NCBI GenBank assembly: GCA_028278545.1
Contig: JANQED010000132.1
Location: 1 to 64,000, forward strand
DNA from: Anaerolineales bacterium
Lineage (GTDB): Bacteria; Chloroflexota; Anaerolineae; Anaerolineales; UBA11858
Reading direction: 5' to 3'
DNA: 64,000 bases
Shown: one piece after another, positions 1 through 8,742 of the stretch
How positions within the stretch are numbered: the first letter of the stretch is position 1
How the letters are laid out: each line of letters opens with the position of its first letter
The notes under the pieces: generated by a model
The model's input: the letters and a program-made list of their open reading frames with translations, nothing else
Told to the model about the DNA's origin: nothing
Database searches by the model: none
Position numbers and translations under genes: made by a program

Positions 1-21
1 AATAACTAAGTATGGGCCAAA

Positions 22-51
22 AACAAAAATACCCCTACAAATAGGGGTATT
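22..51 (-). terminator. Rho-independent terminator downstream of tRNA-Arg
   Basis: Minus strand reads ATACCCCTATTTGTAGGGGTATTTTTGTTTTT: GC-containing stem followed by a T-rich tract. Confidence 0.75.
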
Positions 52-57
52 TCTCTG

Positions 58-130
58 CGCCCCCGGTGCGATTCGAACGCACAACCGTCGGCTTAGAAGG
101 CCGGTGCTCTATCCATTGAGCTACGGGGGC
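58..130 (-). tRNA. tRNA-Arg(TCT)
   Basis: Minus strand GCCCCCGTAGCTCAATGGATAGAGCACCGGCCTTCTAAGCCGGCGGTTGTGCGTTCGAATCGCACCGGGGGCG: cloverleaf, anticodon loop CTTCTAA, T-loop GTTCGAATC, 7-bp acceptor stem. Confidence 0.95.
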
Positions 131-138
131 AATTTAGG

Positions 139-633
139 CTAACACTCAGGACACGGGCGAATACCCTTATAGACTCGCACGCCCGATACAGTCCGCAAGA
201 TCGTCGTCGCTGGTCTGTTGAGGCGTTCACCCAACTCCCTCGGCGTCATATGCAAATTGCCATTTGCCAGAAACGTCCGAAAAATCGCTTCGACGATGGA
301 GGTACGTCCTGTGATGAAATCTTCCGTTTGGGCGCAATGACGGATCAGGATATTTTGCAAGCCATCTACTTGTTGAACTTCAGCCGTCTCAGGATCGATC
401 CAATCGACTTTATCATCACCCAGCACATCGGCGAATTTCTCCTGGTGTTCAGGGCAGAGAGAACTGCGTAAGTGTACACGCCACTCATGGTCATTTTGAC
501 GCCACCATTCAAAATCAATATGAAAGGGAGTATCTAATGTCGGCGTGACGAGGCTATATCGTTTGGTTTCAGTCACTTTAGAACTCCTGGGTTCGATAAG
601 TCGACTTGAGTTTTCGGGTAAATGCCCGGCCAC
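139..633 (-). CDS. hypothetical protein
   Basis: 164-aa ORF; C-terminal HTH-like segment (MTPRELGERLNRPATTILRTV). Confidence 0.6.
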   Translation of the reverse strand: MAGHLPENSSRLIEPRSSKVTETKRYSLVTPTLDTPFHIDFEWWRQNDHEWRVHLRSSLCPEHQEKFADVLGDDKVDWIDPETAEVQQVDGLQNILIRHCAQTEDFITGRTSIVEAIFRTFLANGNLHMTPRELGERLNRPATTILRTVSGVRVYKGIRPCPEC

Positions 634-700
634 GAATTTGAAGGCCCGAAAAGGGATCCAATATCATTGTCGGGCTGAATAGAAACAATGATGGGTTTAT

Positions 701-2293
701 TTACGAGCCCGCCGAATCGTCAAAACGGAAATGTAGATCACCAACATGAACAAACCAGGGACGCGATGCCAAGAGAGCCATGATCGGCCCAGGGGGGACG
801 CGTCTCACCAAGTTCACAGCAGCATATAGTTCCGTCACATGAACATGGTTTTGCGGATTCAATTTGGTAAGCTCACGAGCTACATCAGCCACAACACGCT
901 CGAAGGGAGGCGGTTGTTTCCGCCGTTGGGCCCAGACATCATCCATCGCGCTGACATCAGGTACCATGATACCCATACGTTCATCATAGACAGCCGAGAC
1001 CACCTGTTTCAAAGTCGCGAAGACAACACCACCATCAGCGCCAACCAAGACCGTGCGAACCCAATCCCGGCGTGATCGTTGGGCTTCAACTTTGACCACC
1101 ACTTCGCCTGGTCGCTTCCCCGGTTGAACCCAAACAGTGCTCCCTGGCATTAGTTGGTATTTTCGATAATATTCCTCTAAACCATATATATAGCCGCCTC
1201 TACGCACGACCCAACCTGGGAACTTTTCTCCACTCTCGCCATCGACGAGCGCGAAGAGGATGCGGGGGGCCTCATATGCGGTAGGGAAGAACGGCCGTAC
1301 ACGGTGCGTAAGTGGCAGGGTTCCAAGACGCCAGTGGGGATAAAGCAGTTGGATCGCCACAGCTTCATCACCTGGGGCCGGTTCACCCACAGGGGACAGC
1401 TCATCATCTAGCCGAAGTTCTAAATCCAACATCTCAGGTGTCAGGACGTCACGATCATGTTCCTGCTCCCCATAGCGTAGCTGCACTGGGGTCTCACGCA
1501 CACCTTCGGGCTCTAATCGCCGCAGATACCACACTACTTTACCAGCAGAACCAACTTCGTCAAAACGGGGATCATCTTGAAGGGCCAAATCGAACGAAAA
1601 CTCGACCAATTTGGGGTTCTCATTGGAAGTCAATTCGACCTGTTTCAAGAGTTCAACGGTTGGCAGCGGCCCGCCGCCTGACATATCCAACAGGGCTTCA
1701 GCCAAATTCAAATGCCCGGTGTTGACATCCACCAAAAGGGCCCTAGGAAACCACCGTCCAGCGATATAGACAAAATCATCGTTCTCCTGCAGATTTCTTT
1801 CCAAGCGTCGCACCAGGACATCTTCATAGGTTTCCATAATCGATTGAAGATTGGGACCGTCATCCTCGGCTTGCTCATAAGGGTTATTCAGGGGATGGTC
1901 TTCTAAGCCGGCAGCAAACTCTCGCTCTTCACCATTTTCGAAGCGTACTTTGACCACAGAAAACTCACCCACCTCTGGGTTGTGCCCCTCCCTCGATCCT
2001 ACAACTTCAGCCTGTCGCCAATCCAAAGCAGGAAAAACGACCGCCTGTTCAAGAGCATACTGCTCTTGGGGTAAATATATGCTGCCCCCGGCTAAACGCT
2101 TCTCCTCGACCTGTTTCTGTTCTCGTTGAATGCGATCTTCTACTAAAGCAACAGTCAATTCCTGCGGTGTTAGCGGAGTTTCAGTTTCGAGTAAATGTGC
2201 ATAAAGGAATTCTATATCGTCATCTAGGAGTTCGAAATCCTCCCAATAGTCTTCCCTTAATGATGTTGATGCGAGAACCATACAAAGCCTCAA
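701..2293 (-). CDS. conserved hypothetical protein
   Basis: 530-aa uninterrupted ORF; no family recognised by eye. Confidence 0.75.
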   Translation of the reverse strand: MRLCMVLASTSLREDYWEDFELLDDDIEFLYAHLLETETPLTPQELTVALVEDRIQREQKQVEEKRLAGGSIYLPQEQYALEQAVVFPALDWRQAEVVGSREGHNPEVGEFSVVKVRFENGEEREFAAGLEDHPLNNPYEQAEDDGPNLQSIMETYEDVLVRRLERNLQENDDFVYIAGRWFPRALLVDVNTGHLNLAEALLDMSGGGPLPTVELLKQVELTSNENPKLVEFSFDLALQDDPRFDEVGSAGKVVWYLRRLEPEGVRETPVQLRYGEQEHDRDVLTPEMLDLELRLDDELSPVGEPAPGDEAVAIQLLYPHWRLGTLPLTHRVRPFFPTAYEAPRILFALVDGESGEKFPGWVVRRGGYIYGLEEYYRKYQLMPGSTVWVQPGKRPGEVVVKVEAQRSRRDWVRTVLVGADGGVVFATLKQVVSAVYDERMGIMVPDVSAMDDVWAQRRKQPPPFERVVADVARELTKLNPQNHVHVTELYAAVNLVRRVPPGPIMALLASRPWFVHVGDLHFRFDDSAGS

Positions 2294-2500
2294 CTTACAT
2301 GAAGAAATCGCTTCGTCAAGAGCGAAAATTGCATTTTTAAGCGGCTACTATTATACTCTACCCTGAACGTGAAACAAGTATCACGCCCTCTCAGCACACA
2401 AATTTACGAAATTGCTCCTATTAATGACATGACCATTTGCAGTACAATCCCTTATCAGCACGCCCTTCGAGAAATTAGAACTTTGTTTGGAGATTGAATA

Positions 2501-2743
2501 ATGAGTAAGCAAAAATGGGTTGTCGCCGCTAAAGTGGCGGGCGAATTGCAAGGCGAGTTAATGCGCGGTCTATTGGAAGCCCAAGGAGTCCGTGTTTATC
2601 TGGCCGTGGAAGGGGCTGCTCGTGCCATTGGGATCACCGCCGGACCATTGGGTGAAGTTGATATTATGGTGCCCGAGGAGGACCTGGAAGAAGCCTTGGA
2701 CATCATCAACAGCTACCGCGCTGGCGAATTCGAAGAACCCTAG
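2501..2743 (+). CDS. DUF2007-like putative signal-transducing protein
   Basis: 80 aa; 'WVVAAKVAGELQGELMRGLLEAQGVRVYLA...VPEEDLEEALDIIN' resembles the DUF2007 family. Confidence 0.75.
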   Translation: MSKQKWVVAAKVAGELQGELMRGLLEAQGVRVYLAVEGAARAIGITAGPLGEVDIMVPEEDLEEALDIINSYRAGEFEEP

Positions 2744-2767
2744 ATTGATATCATCGTTTTGTTTGAA

Positions 2768-4171
2768 CTATGGATAAGCCTGGGAAAGCCAATACATAGG
2801 ATCAACCTGAACGCCCCCGACGATCACTTCCCAATGCAAATGCGGTCCTGTGACGCGCCCGGTCTCACCGACCAACCCGATCACCTGGCCTGTCTCGACC
2901 CAATCTCCCTCGGAAACATGCCCCTCTGTCTGATGGGCATAGGCCGTGTACACCCCCCAGCCGTGATCGATCACTGTGGCGTTACCTCTCACAGTCAGTG
3001 GCCCTGTAAAAACCACCCTTCCCGGAGCCGGAGCAAAGATCTCAACCCCTGGTCTACCGCAAAAGTCTAAGCCGGTGTGGAAAAAGAAATAGCCACTCTG
3101 ATTATATGAACGTCGATTACCAAACTTCGATGGGAAACAATCGCTCAGGTGTTCAGGTACGGGACTCTGGAACACGCCATCCCAGTATTTTTCCATTGTG
3201 ACCGGTTCAACAATTGCAAACCAGAGTTCGTTCTCTGTTTCATTATTTTGAATGTCCGTGGTTTCTGAATCGACCACCAGGGGAGGGTCATAGGGATAGC
3301 CCCCATCCTGAACGTAAACTTGCTGTGAAAAACCTAGCGGGGTGCCGTCAGGCAATACCCCCTCCAAAGTGAGCGGGTAAGCCCCTGATTCCAGCATGGC
3401 ATGGATACCCTGTAAAGCCACATAGCTGCCATCCGCCATTGGGAAGAAATTCAACCCCCGGTCGTAGAACCGTCCCGTCAGAGAAGTTGCTTCCGGCACA
3501 TCCACCCGAAGCACCAAGGTATGCCCCTGGATCAAAGGGGAAGGGTTCACCTCGAAGTCTGCAAACCCTTCAGGCAGTGCTCCCAGATCGAGCCCACCAT
3601 TGCCGGGAAGATAGATATTTTCACCGGGGAGGAGGTCCCACGCCCCCCGCAGTTGATTATCTTTCACGATGGCCCATGGACTGACCCCCTGGGTGATGGC
3701 TGCTTCCATCAGGGACTGGCCCGCCTTCAATGTGGCACGCCTCACCGAGGGAGTCGGCTCATCCCCCTCCCCTTGGATGACGATCAACTGGGAACCGGCA
3801 TAGGCCTCATCAGGGCTTGTAAACTGATTCAAGCGCAGCAACGCCTCCTTGGGCAAATTATAGAGGTAGCTCAGGCTCTCGATGTTCTCACCGAAAGGGA
3901 CCGTTTCAAAGATCAGGGCACCGCTCAAACCTTCGAAGCCCGGGATCACCAAACGCGCACCGATCGCCAGTTGCCCGGGGTCAGTGATCCCATTTTCAGC
4001 CACCAAAGCGTCCATAGAGATGCCAAAACGCGCCGCGATGTCCCAAAGCGTATCCCCGGCCTGAACGATATAGACTGGGCCAGCGGGTAGCTCTTCCTGC
4101 GCTTCCACAGAGCTAAGCGGAAAGGCAACCAGCAAGACCAGAAGGAAGCTAACCAGCTTTTGTCTCTTCAA
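2768..4171 (-). CDS. secreted LysM / M23 family metallopeptidase
   Basis: Signal peptide, LysM (YIVQAGDTLWDIAARFGISMDAL), C-terminal M23 motifs (HTGLDF...TVIDHGWGVYTAYAHQ...GPHLHWEV). Confidence 0.9.
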   Translation of the reverse strand: MKRQKLVSFLLVLLVAFPLSSVEAQEELPAGPVYIVQAGDTLWDIAARFGISMDALVAENGITDPGQLAIGARLVIPGFEGLSGALIFETVPFGENIESLSYLYNLPKEALLRLNQFTSPDEAYAGSQLIVIQGEGDEPTPSVRRATLKAGQSLMEAAITQGVSPWAIVKDNQLRGAWDLLPGENIYLPGNGGLDLGALPEGFADFEVNPSPLIQGHTLVLRVDVPEATSLTGRFYDRGLNFFPMADGSYVALQGIHAMLESGAYPLTLEGVLPDGTPLGFSQQVYVQDGGYPYDPPLVVDSETTDIQNNETENELWFAIVEPVTMEKYWDGVFQSPVPEHLSDCFPSKFGNRRSYNQSGYFFFHTGLDFCGRPGVEIFAPAPGRVVFTGPLTVRGNATVIDHGWGVYTAYAHQTEGHVSEGDWVETGQVIGLVGETGRVTGPHLHWEVIVGGVQVDPMYWLSQAYP

Positions 4172-4526
4172 ACCTGATTTGATCTCCTATAGCGAAATTT
4201 CCCAACCAAGCGGGAGACAATTCCAACACAAAACTAGCCGGAGCTTGGGGCATATAGAAAAGTCGCCATCTACGAGCCAGGCGAATATCCACAACCCTTT
4301 TTTGTCCATCCAACCAGATCACCGCAATATCCATCCCCATGAAGAGCATATGAATGGCGGCATCCAAACGGCTTTCTCGGCTCTGAACGAGCAGCAAACC
4401 TTCGTCAGCAGAAAGAGAACGGCGAAAGGTAAGCCCCCGCAACCGGCAAAGGAATGTATCACAATACCTAACTTGCAGAGCAGGAAACGCAGCTTGGTTC
4501 AAGTTGCGAATATTTACTTTTCGCAT
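4149..4526 (-). CDS. DUF192 family protein
   Basis: 125 aa; 'CRLRGLTFR...GLLLVQSRESRLDAAIHMLFMGMDIAVIWLD' DUF192 pattern. Confidence 0.8.
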   Translation of the reverse strand: MRKVNIRNLNQAAFPALQVRYCDTFLCRLRGLTFRRSLSADEGLLLVQSRESRLDAAIHMLFMGMDIAVIWLDGQKRVVDIRLARRWRLFYMPQAPASFVLELSPAWLGNFAIGDQIRFEETKAG

Positions 4527-4635
4527 AAAGCACTCGTATCATAAAGAGAGGACGACATGTGCGCTAAACCTTTGAAATAGATAGCGCCTAAGCCGTCCCT
4601 CTTGGTTGCTCTTTTTGGAGGATTCGAAATTGAAA

Positions 4636-5025
4636 TCAGGCTTGTTGTTTTTCGAGAAACTTCTCCACACTCTCGACTAGATCTTCTGGCTTGAATGGCT
4701 TGGTGATGTAATCCTCCACTTTGGCGATATGCAAGCCGAGCACACGGTCAATGTTCTGCGCTTTTGCTGTGATCACGATAACCGGGATATCTTTGGTCGT
4801 TTCTTCATCGCGCATCATTTGATAAACTTCCCAGCCATCCACATCAGGCATCATCAAATCAAGCAAGACCAAGTCTGGGAGCTGGGACTTGATCAATTCC
4901 CACCCCTCCTGACCGCCAGAAGCGCCGCTAACCTGATATCCCTTGCGCTCGAGGATCAACTTCACCAAATCGATCATCTCTTCGTCGTCTTCAACGTAGA
5001 CAATATGACGACCTGGCTCAGCCAT
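4636..5025 (-). CDS. response regulator, receiver domain only
   Basis: VYVEDDEEMIDLV, LPDLVLLDLMMPDVDGWEV, VIVITAKA, YITKPFKPEDL. Confidence 0.93.
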   Translation of the reverse strand: MAEPGRHIVYVEDDEEMIDLVKLILERKGYQVSGASGGQEGWELIKSQLPDLVLLDLMMPDVDGWEVYQMMRDEETTKDIPVIVITAKAQNIDRVLGLHIAKVEDYITKPFKPEDLVESVEKFLEKQQA

Positions 5026-5080
5026 TTTTTCCTCCTGTCAGACTCTTCATGGGGGAAAGTTTACCACAAGCCTCACCCTC

Positions 5081-5109
5081 TTGCCACGCTATATGGGCTG
5101 GACTATAAT
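5081..5109 (+). promoter_or_regulatory. sigma70-type promoter of efp
   Basis: TTGCCA (5081-5086), 17-bp spacer, TATAAT (5104-5109), 67 nt upstream of the efp ATG. Confidence 0.75.
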
Positions 5110-5175
5110 CCAACGTCGGGTGTGGGGCGAAAGCTCACACGGCTACAAGATACCAATAACTGACGAGGCTGAGAA

Positions 5176-5733
5176 ATGATCGACGTAAATGAACTTCGCA
5201 AAGGTGTGACCTTCGAGCTTGATGATAAATTGTATAAAGTTTTAGAGTATACCCACCACAAACCCGGGCGCGGTAAGGCAACGATCCGCATCAAAGCGCG
5301 TGATCTACGCAACGGAAAAATCATTGATCTGAGCTTCATCTCTGGAGATCGAGTTCAGGATGTCCGCCTGGATCATCACGATGTGGAATACCTGTACAGC
5401 GATGACGAATTCTATTACTTCATGGATTTGGAAACTTACGAGCAGCCAGCCATTCTAAAAGAGGTACTCGAAGAAGTCGCCCCCTACTTGCTAGAAAATA
5501 TGCAGGTAAAACTGACCTTCTACGAGAGCGAACCCATCGATATCGACCTGCCCACGACAGTTGATCTGGAGGTCACCAAAGCCGATCCGGCCGTGCGCGG
5601 CGATACCGCCACAGGCCTGACCAAGAAAGTCACCGTGCAAACCGGCATCCAGGTGGAAGTGCCCGCTTTCATCGAAGTTGGCAATGTAATCCGCGTGGAT
5701 ACTCGCAACGGAACATACGTAACCCGGGTATAA
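5176..5733 (+). CDS. efp: elongation factor P
   Basis: MIDVNELRKGVTFELDDKLYKVLEYTHHKPGRGKATIRIKARDLRNG; full-length EF-P. Confidence 0.97.
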   Translation: MIDVNELRKGVTFELDDKLYKVLEYTHHKPGRGKATIRIKARDLRNGKIIDLSFISGDRVQDVRLDHHDVEYLYSDDEFYYFMDLETYEQPAILKEVLEEVAPYLLENMQVKLTFYESEPIDIDLPTTVDLEVTKADPAVRGDTATGLTKKVTVQTGIQVEVPAFIEVGNVIRVDTRNGTYVTRV

Positions 5734-5930
5734 CCCTTTCGACACCCCCCAGCAGCACAAAACAACCAGACAACCCAAGCACAGGATCGGGCGAAAACGA
5801 TCTTGTCATTCCCCATGTGAAACAACTGCGGGCGAGCCGGTGCAAAGCGCCTCTCGTTCCTGTTTTTTCAAGATTTATTTGTCATGCATCTCCAAAATGC
5901 TCTTCCACGTACCCTGCCCATGCTATAATC

Positions 5931-6290
5931 ATGACCATGCGTACACCTGCTGGAAAAGAATGTGAATACTTTTATGGGGACTACTATCGTGGTAGAGAAC
6001 GCGAAGAATGCCGACTGCTCAAGAATTCCAACCCATCTCAGAACTGGCAGCCCAAACTTTGCTTCACCTGTCCAGTACCAGGGATTTTACAGGCCAATGC
6101 TTGTGAAGACATGCGTCTCAACGCCCGAATTCAACGTCTCTTCTTCATCCTTTCTCCAGAAGTGGTCGTCTCTGCCCATTGCTCGAAATCTAATCAAAAC
6201 GTACAAGAACCTCATGTAGGCTGCGGACAATGTCACTCCCTGCCGCCCGTCTTCACCGGAGAAGCCCGTGACCCTGACACTCCTGATTGA
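5931..6290 (+). CDS. small Cys-rich hypothetical protein
   Basis: In-frame ATG at 5931/5937 just after TATAAT; CxxC-type cysteines (CFTCPVPGI; GCGQC). Confidence 0.65.
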   Translation: MTMRTPAGKECEYFYGDYYRGREREECRLLKNSNPSQNWQPKLCFTCPVPGILQANACEDMRLNARIQRLFFILSPEVVVSAHCSKSNQNVQEPHVGCGQCHSLPPVFTGEARDPDTPD

Positions 6291-7494
6291 CCTCGATGAC
6301 ACCCTGTTGGGCAACAGCATGGATACCTTCATCCCTGCTTATCTCAATGCCCTGGGGGACCAGCTTGCCGATCACACAGCGCCTGAGAAAATGGCCAAAA
6401 CCATGATGGTCGCCACCCAGCGCATGTTCGACAACAACTGTCCCTGCAAAACGCTGGAGGAGGCGTTTGATCCCTACTTCTATTCTCCACTGGGTTTGCA
6501 AAAATCTCAAATCCAGGAAAAACTCACCTCCTTCTACGCTGAGGTCTTTCCCAGCCTGAGAAGCCTCACCCAACCCTTGCCTCAGGCCGTCGAACTCATC
6601 AAAGAAGCCCTTGGGCGCGGATATCGCATTGGAATTGCAACCAACCCTCTCTTCCCCCGCACGGCCATCCTTCAGCGTCTCGCCTGGGCTGGCCTTCCCC
6701 CGGATCAATATCCCTTCGATTTGATCCCCTCATACGAAACGTTTCACTTCGCCAAGCCCAATCCAGCATATTTCGCCGAATTCTTGGGACGAATGGGCTG
6801 GCCCGAGGGACCGGTGCTGATGATCGGCAATGACTCTGACCATGACGTACTTGGTGCCCAGGGCATGGGGCTGCCCGTTTTCTGGATTTCAGGGGGGGAC
6901 GGCAAACTGTCACCCGGAGTCCTGCCCCCAAACAAATCCGGTGCCCTCGAAGAAGTGCTCCCTTGGATCGATAACATATCTCCCGAAGAGCTAGAACCGG
7001 ATTACTCCTCCACCAGCGCCCAGACCGCCACCCTGCGCGGCTGCGCGGCTGCCCTGAGAGGCATGGCTAATGCATTCCCCACCTACCTTTGGAACGAATG
7101 CCCTGAACCGGAGGAATGGTGTCTCACATCTATTTTCTGCCACCTTCGGGATGTAGAACGAGAAGTCAATTTGCCCCGCTTACAGGCCATCACCACAGAG
7201 GAGAATCCCTTTATCATCGGCATCGACACTGACGCCTGGGCTGATGAGCGCGAATACAAGGATCAAAATGGCCCCGCCGCTCTGATAGATTTTATCAGCG
7301 CCCGCTCCAAAACCCTGGAACTACTCGATCACCTCAGCGAAAGCGATTGGCAGCGGCCCGCCCAGCACGCCATTTTTGGCCCCACCGACCTGAAAGAGAT
7401 GGTCGGGATCATGGCCGAGCACGACCGCCTGCACACGCGGCAGGTTTACGAGACCATAGACACAATACAAGACACCGCTAAACGTGAAATCTGA
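6268..7494 (+). CDS. HAD family hydrolase fused to a DinB-like domain
   Basis: N-terminal HAD motifs (LLIDLDDTLLGN...IGIATNPL...MIGNDSDHDVLGA); C-terminal DinB-like helices with H/D residues (CHLRDVERE...AEHDRLHTRQV). Confidence 0.85.
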   Translation: MTLTLLIDLDDTLLGNSMDTFIPAYLNALGDQLADHTAPEKMAKTMMVATQRMFDNNCPCKTLEEAFDPYFYSPLGLQKSQIQEKLTSFYAEVFPSLRSLTQPLPQAVELIKEALGRGYRIGIATNPLFPRTAILQRLAWAGLPPDQYPFDLIPSYETFHFAKPNPAYFAEFLGRMGWPEGPVLMIGNDSDHDVLGAQGMGLPVFWISGGDGKLSPGVLPPNKSGALEEVLPWIDNISPEELEPDYSSTSAQTATLRGCAAALRGMANAFPTYLWNECPEPEEWCLTSIFCHLRDVEREVNLPRLQAITTEENPFIIGIDTDAWADEREYKDQNGPAALIDFISARSKTLELLDHLSESDWQRPAQHAIFGPTDLKEMVGIMAEHDRLHTRQVYETIDTIQDTAKREI

Positions 7495-8347
7495 CCCCCC
7501 ATTCCAAAACAAAATCGCATTAGTCACCGGCTCTGGGCGCGGTATCGGCCGGGCCATCGCCCTGCACTTCGCTCAACATGGCGCTGATGTGGTGATCAAC
7601 TTCTTTCGCAACCGGGAGCCCGCCGAGGAGACCGCAGCCCAGGTTGAAACCTTAGGGCGTCAAGCTCTGGTGGTCAAAGCCAACCTCGGTGATCTCGACG
7701 ATCTCCAGCGCCTCTTCGACGAGGCCGAGATGGCGTTTGGCGGCCTGGATATCTTCGTTCACAATGCCGCCTCGGGGTTCAACCGCCCCGTCATGGAGCA
7801 ACGCCCCAAAGGCTGGGACTGGTCGATGAATATCAACGCCCGACCGCTGCTCTTCGGTGCCCAACGGGCTGCACCGCTGATGGCGGCACGCGGCGGCGGG
7901 CATATCGTAGCCATCACCAGCCCCGGTGCCCGGCGCGTATTACCTGATTATGTCAGCGTGGGGGCCAGCAAGGCCGCCCTCGAGGCGGTAACGCGCTATC
8001 TGGCTATCGAATTAGCCCCCAAAAATATCGTTGTAAACGCCGTTTCCCCGGGAATGGTGCTGACCGAGGCCTTGCAGCACTTCGACGTGATTCGCAAAGA
8101 TCAAGACTTGATCGAACGCGCCACCTCTCTGACCCCTGCGGGACGGCTGGTCACCCCCAAAGATGTGGCCGAGGTAGTAAGTTTTTTATGCTCACCGGCG
8201 GCGGAGATGATCCGCGGCCAGGTGATCGTGGTGGATGGTGGCTATACGCTGCCTGTGCCTGGGGTGGTGGACAGTGAAACAAAAATCAGAACACTGGGTG
8301 AAATGAATCAAGATCGATCATTTATCAGTGAAGAAAACACAAAATAA
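7484..8347 (+). CDS. SDR family oxidoreductase (FabL/enoyl-ACP reductase-like)
   Basis: ALVTGSGRGIGRAIALHFA; S...YVSVGASKAALE; VVDGGYT. Confidence 0.92.
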   Translation: MKSDPPFQNKIALVTGSGRGIGRAIALHFAQHGADVVINFFRNREPAEETAAQVETLGRQALVVKANLGDLDDLQRLFDEAEMAFGGLDIFVHNAASGFNRPVMEQRPKGWDWSMNINARPLLFGAQRAAPLMAARGGGHIVAITSPGARRVLPDYVSVGASKAALEAVTRYLAIELAPKNIVVNAVSPGMVLTEALQHFDVIRKDQDLIERATSLTPAGRLVTPKDVAEVVSFLCSPAAEMIRGQVIVVDGGYTLPVPGVVDSETKIRTLGEMNQDRSFISEENTK

Positions 8348-8735
8348 ACCCGATTGCGCGGGGAAACTGCCCATAGAAGCCGTGCGCGGGTTGAAACTTT
8401 TCAACGACGGTGAATATTGGAAAGCCCATGAAGCTTTGGAAGAGGCCTGGCTGGCCGAAAGCGCCCCGGTGGGCAATTTGTATAAGGGAATCTTGCAGGC
8501 GGGTGTGACTTACCTGCATATCGAGCGGGAGAATTACCGCGGGGCGATCAAAGTATACCGTCGGGCGATGCGTTGGCTGGAAAAATACCCGGCTACCTGT
8601 AAGGGGATAGAGGTCGCTCAACTTCGGGCGGATTTGAGCGCGGCCATCGCCGCAGTAAAAAGGTTAGGCCCTGATAGGATGGCCCAGTTCGACCCGCAAT
8701 TATTCAAGCCTGTGATTTGGGCACCCTCCGAATAA
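8328..8735 (+). CDS. DUF309 domain protein
   Basis: 'GLKLFNDGEYWKAHEALEEAWL...LYKGILQAGVTYLHIERENYRGAIKVYRRA' DUF309 signature. Confidence 0.88.
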   Translation: MKKTQNKPDCAGKLPIEAVRGLKLFNDGEYWKAHEALEEAWLAESAPVGNLYKGILQAGVTYLHIERENYRGAIKVYRRAMRWLEKYPATCKGIEVAQLRADLSAAIAAVKRLGPDRMAQFDPQLFKPVIWAPSE

Positions 8736-8742
8736 TCACTAT

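Noticed and set aside
5817-6290. 157-aa form of the Cys-rich ORF
   Set aside because: The upstream extension overlaps the promoter-like TATAAT; ATG 5931/5937 is a better start.
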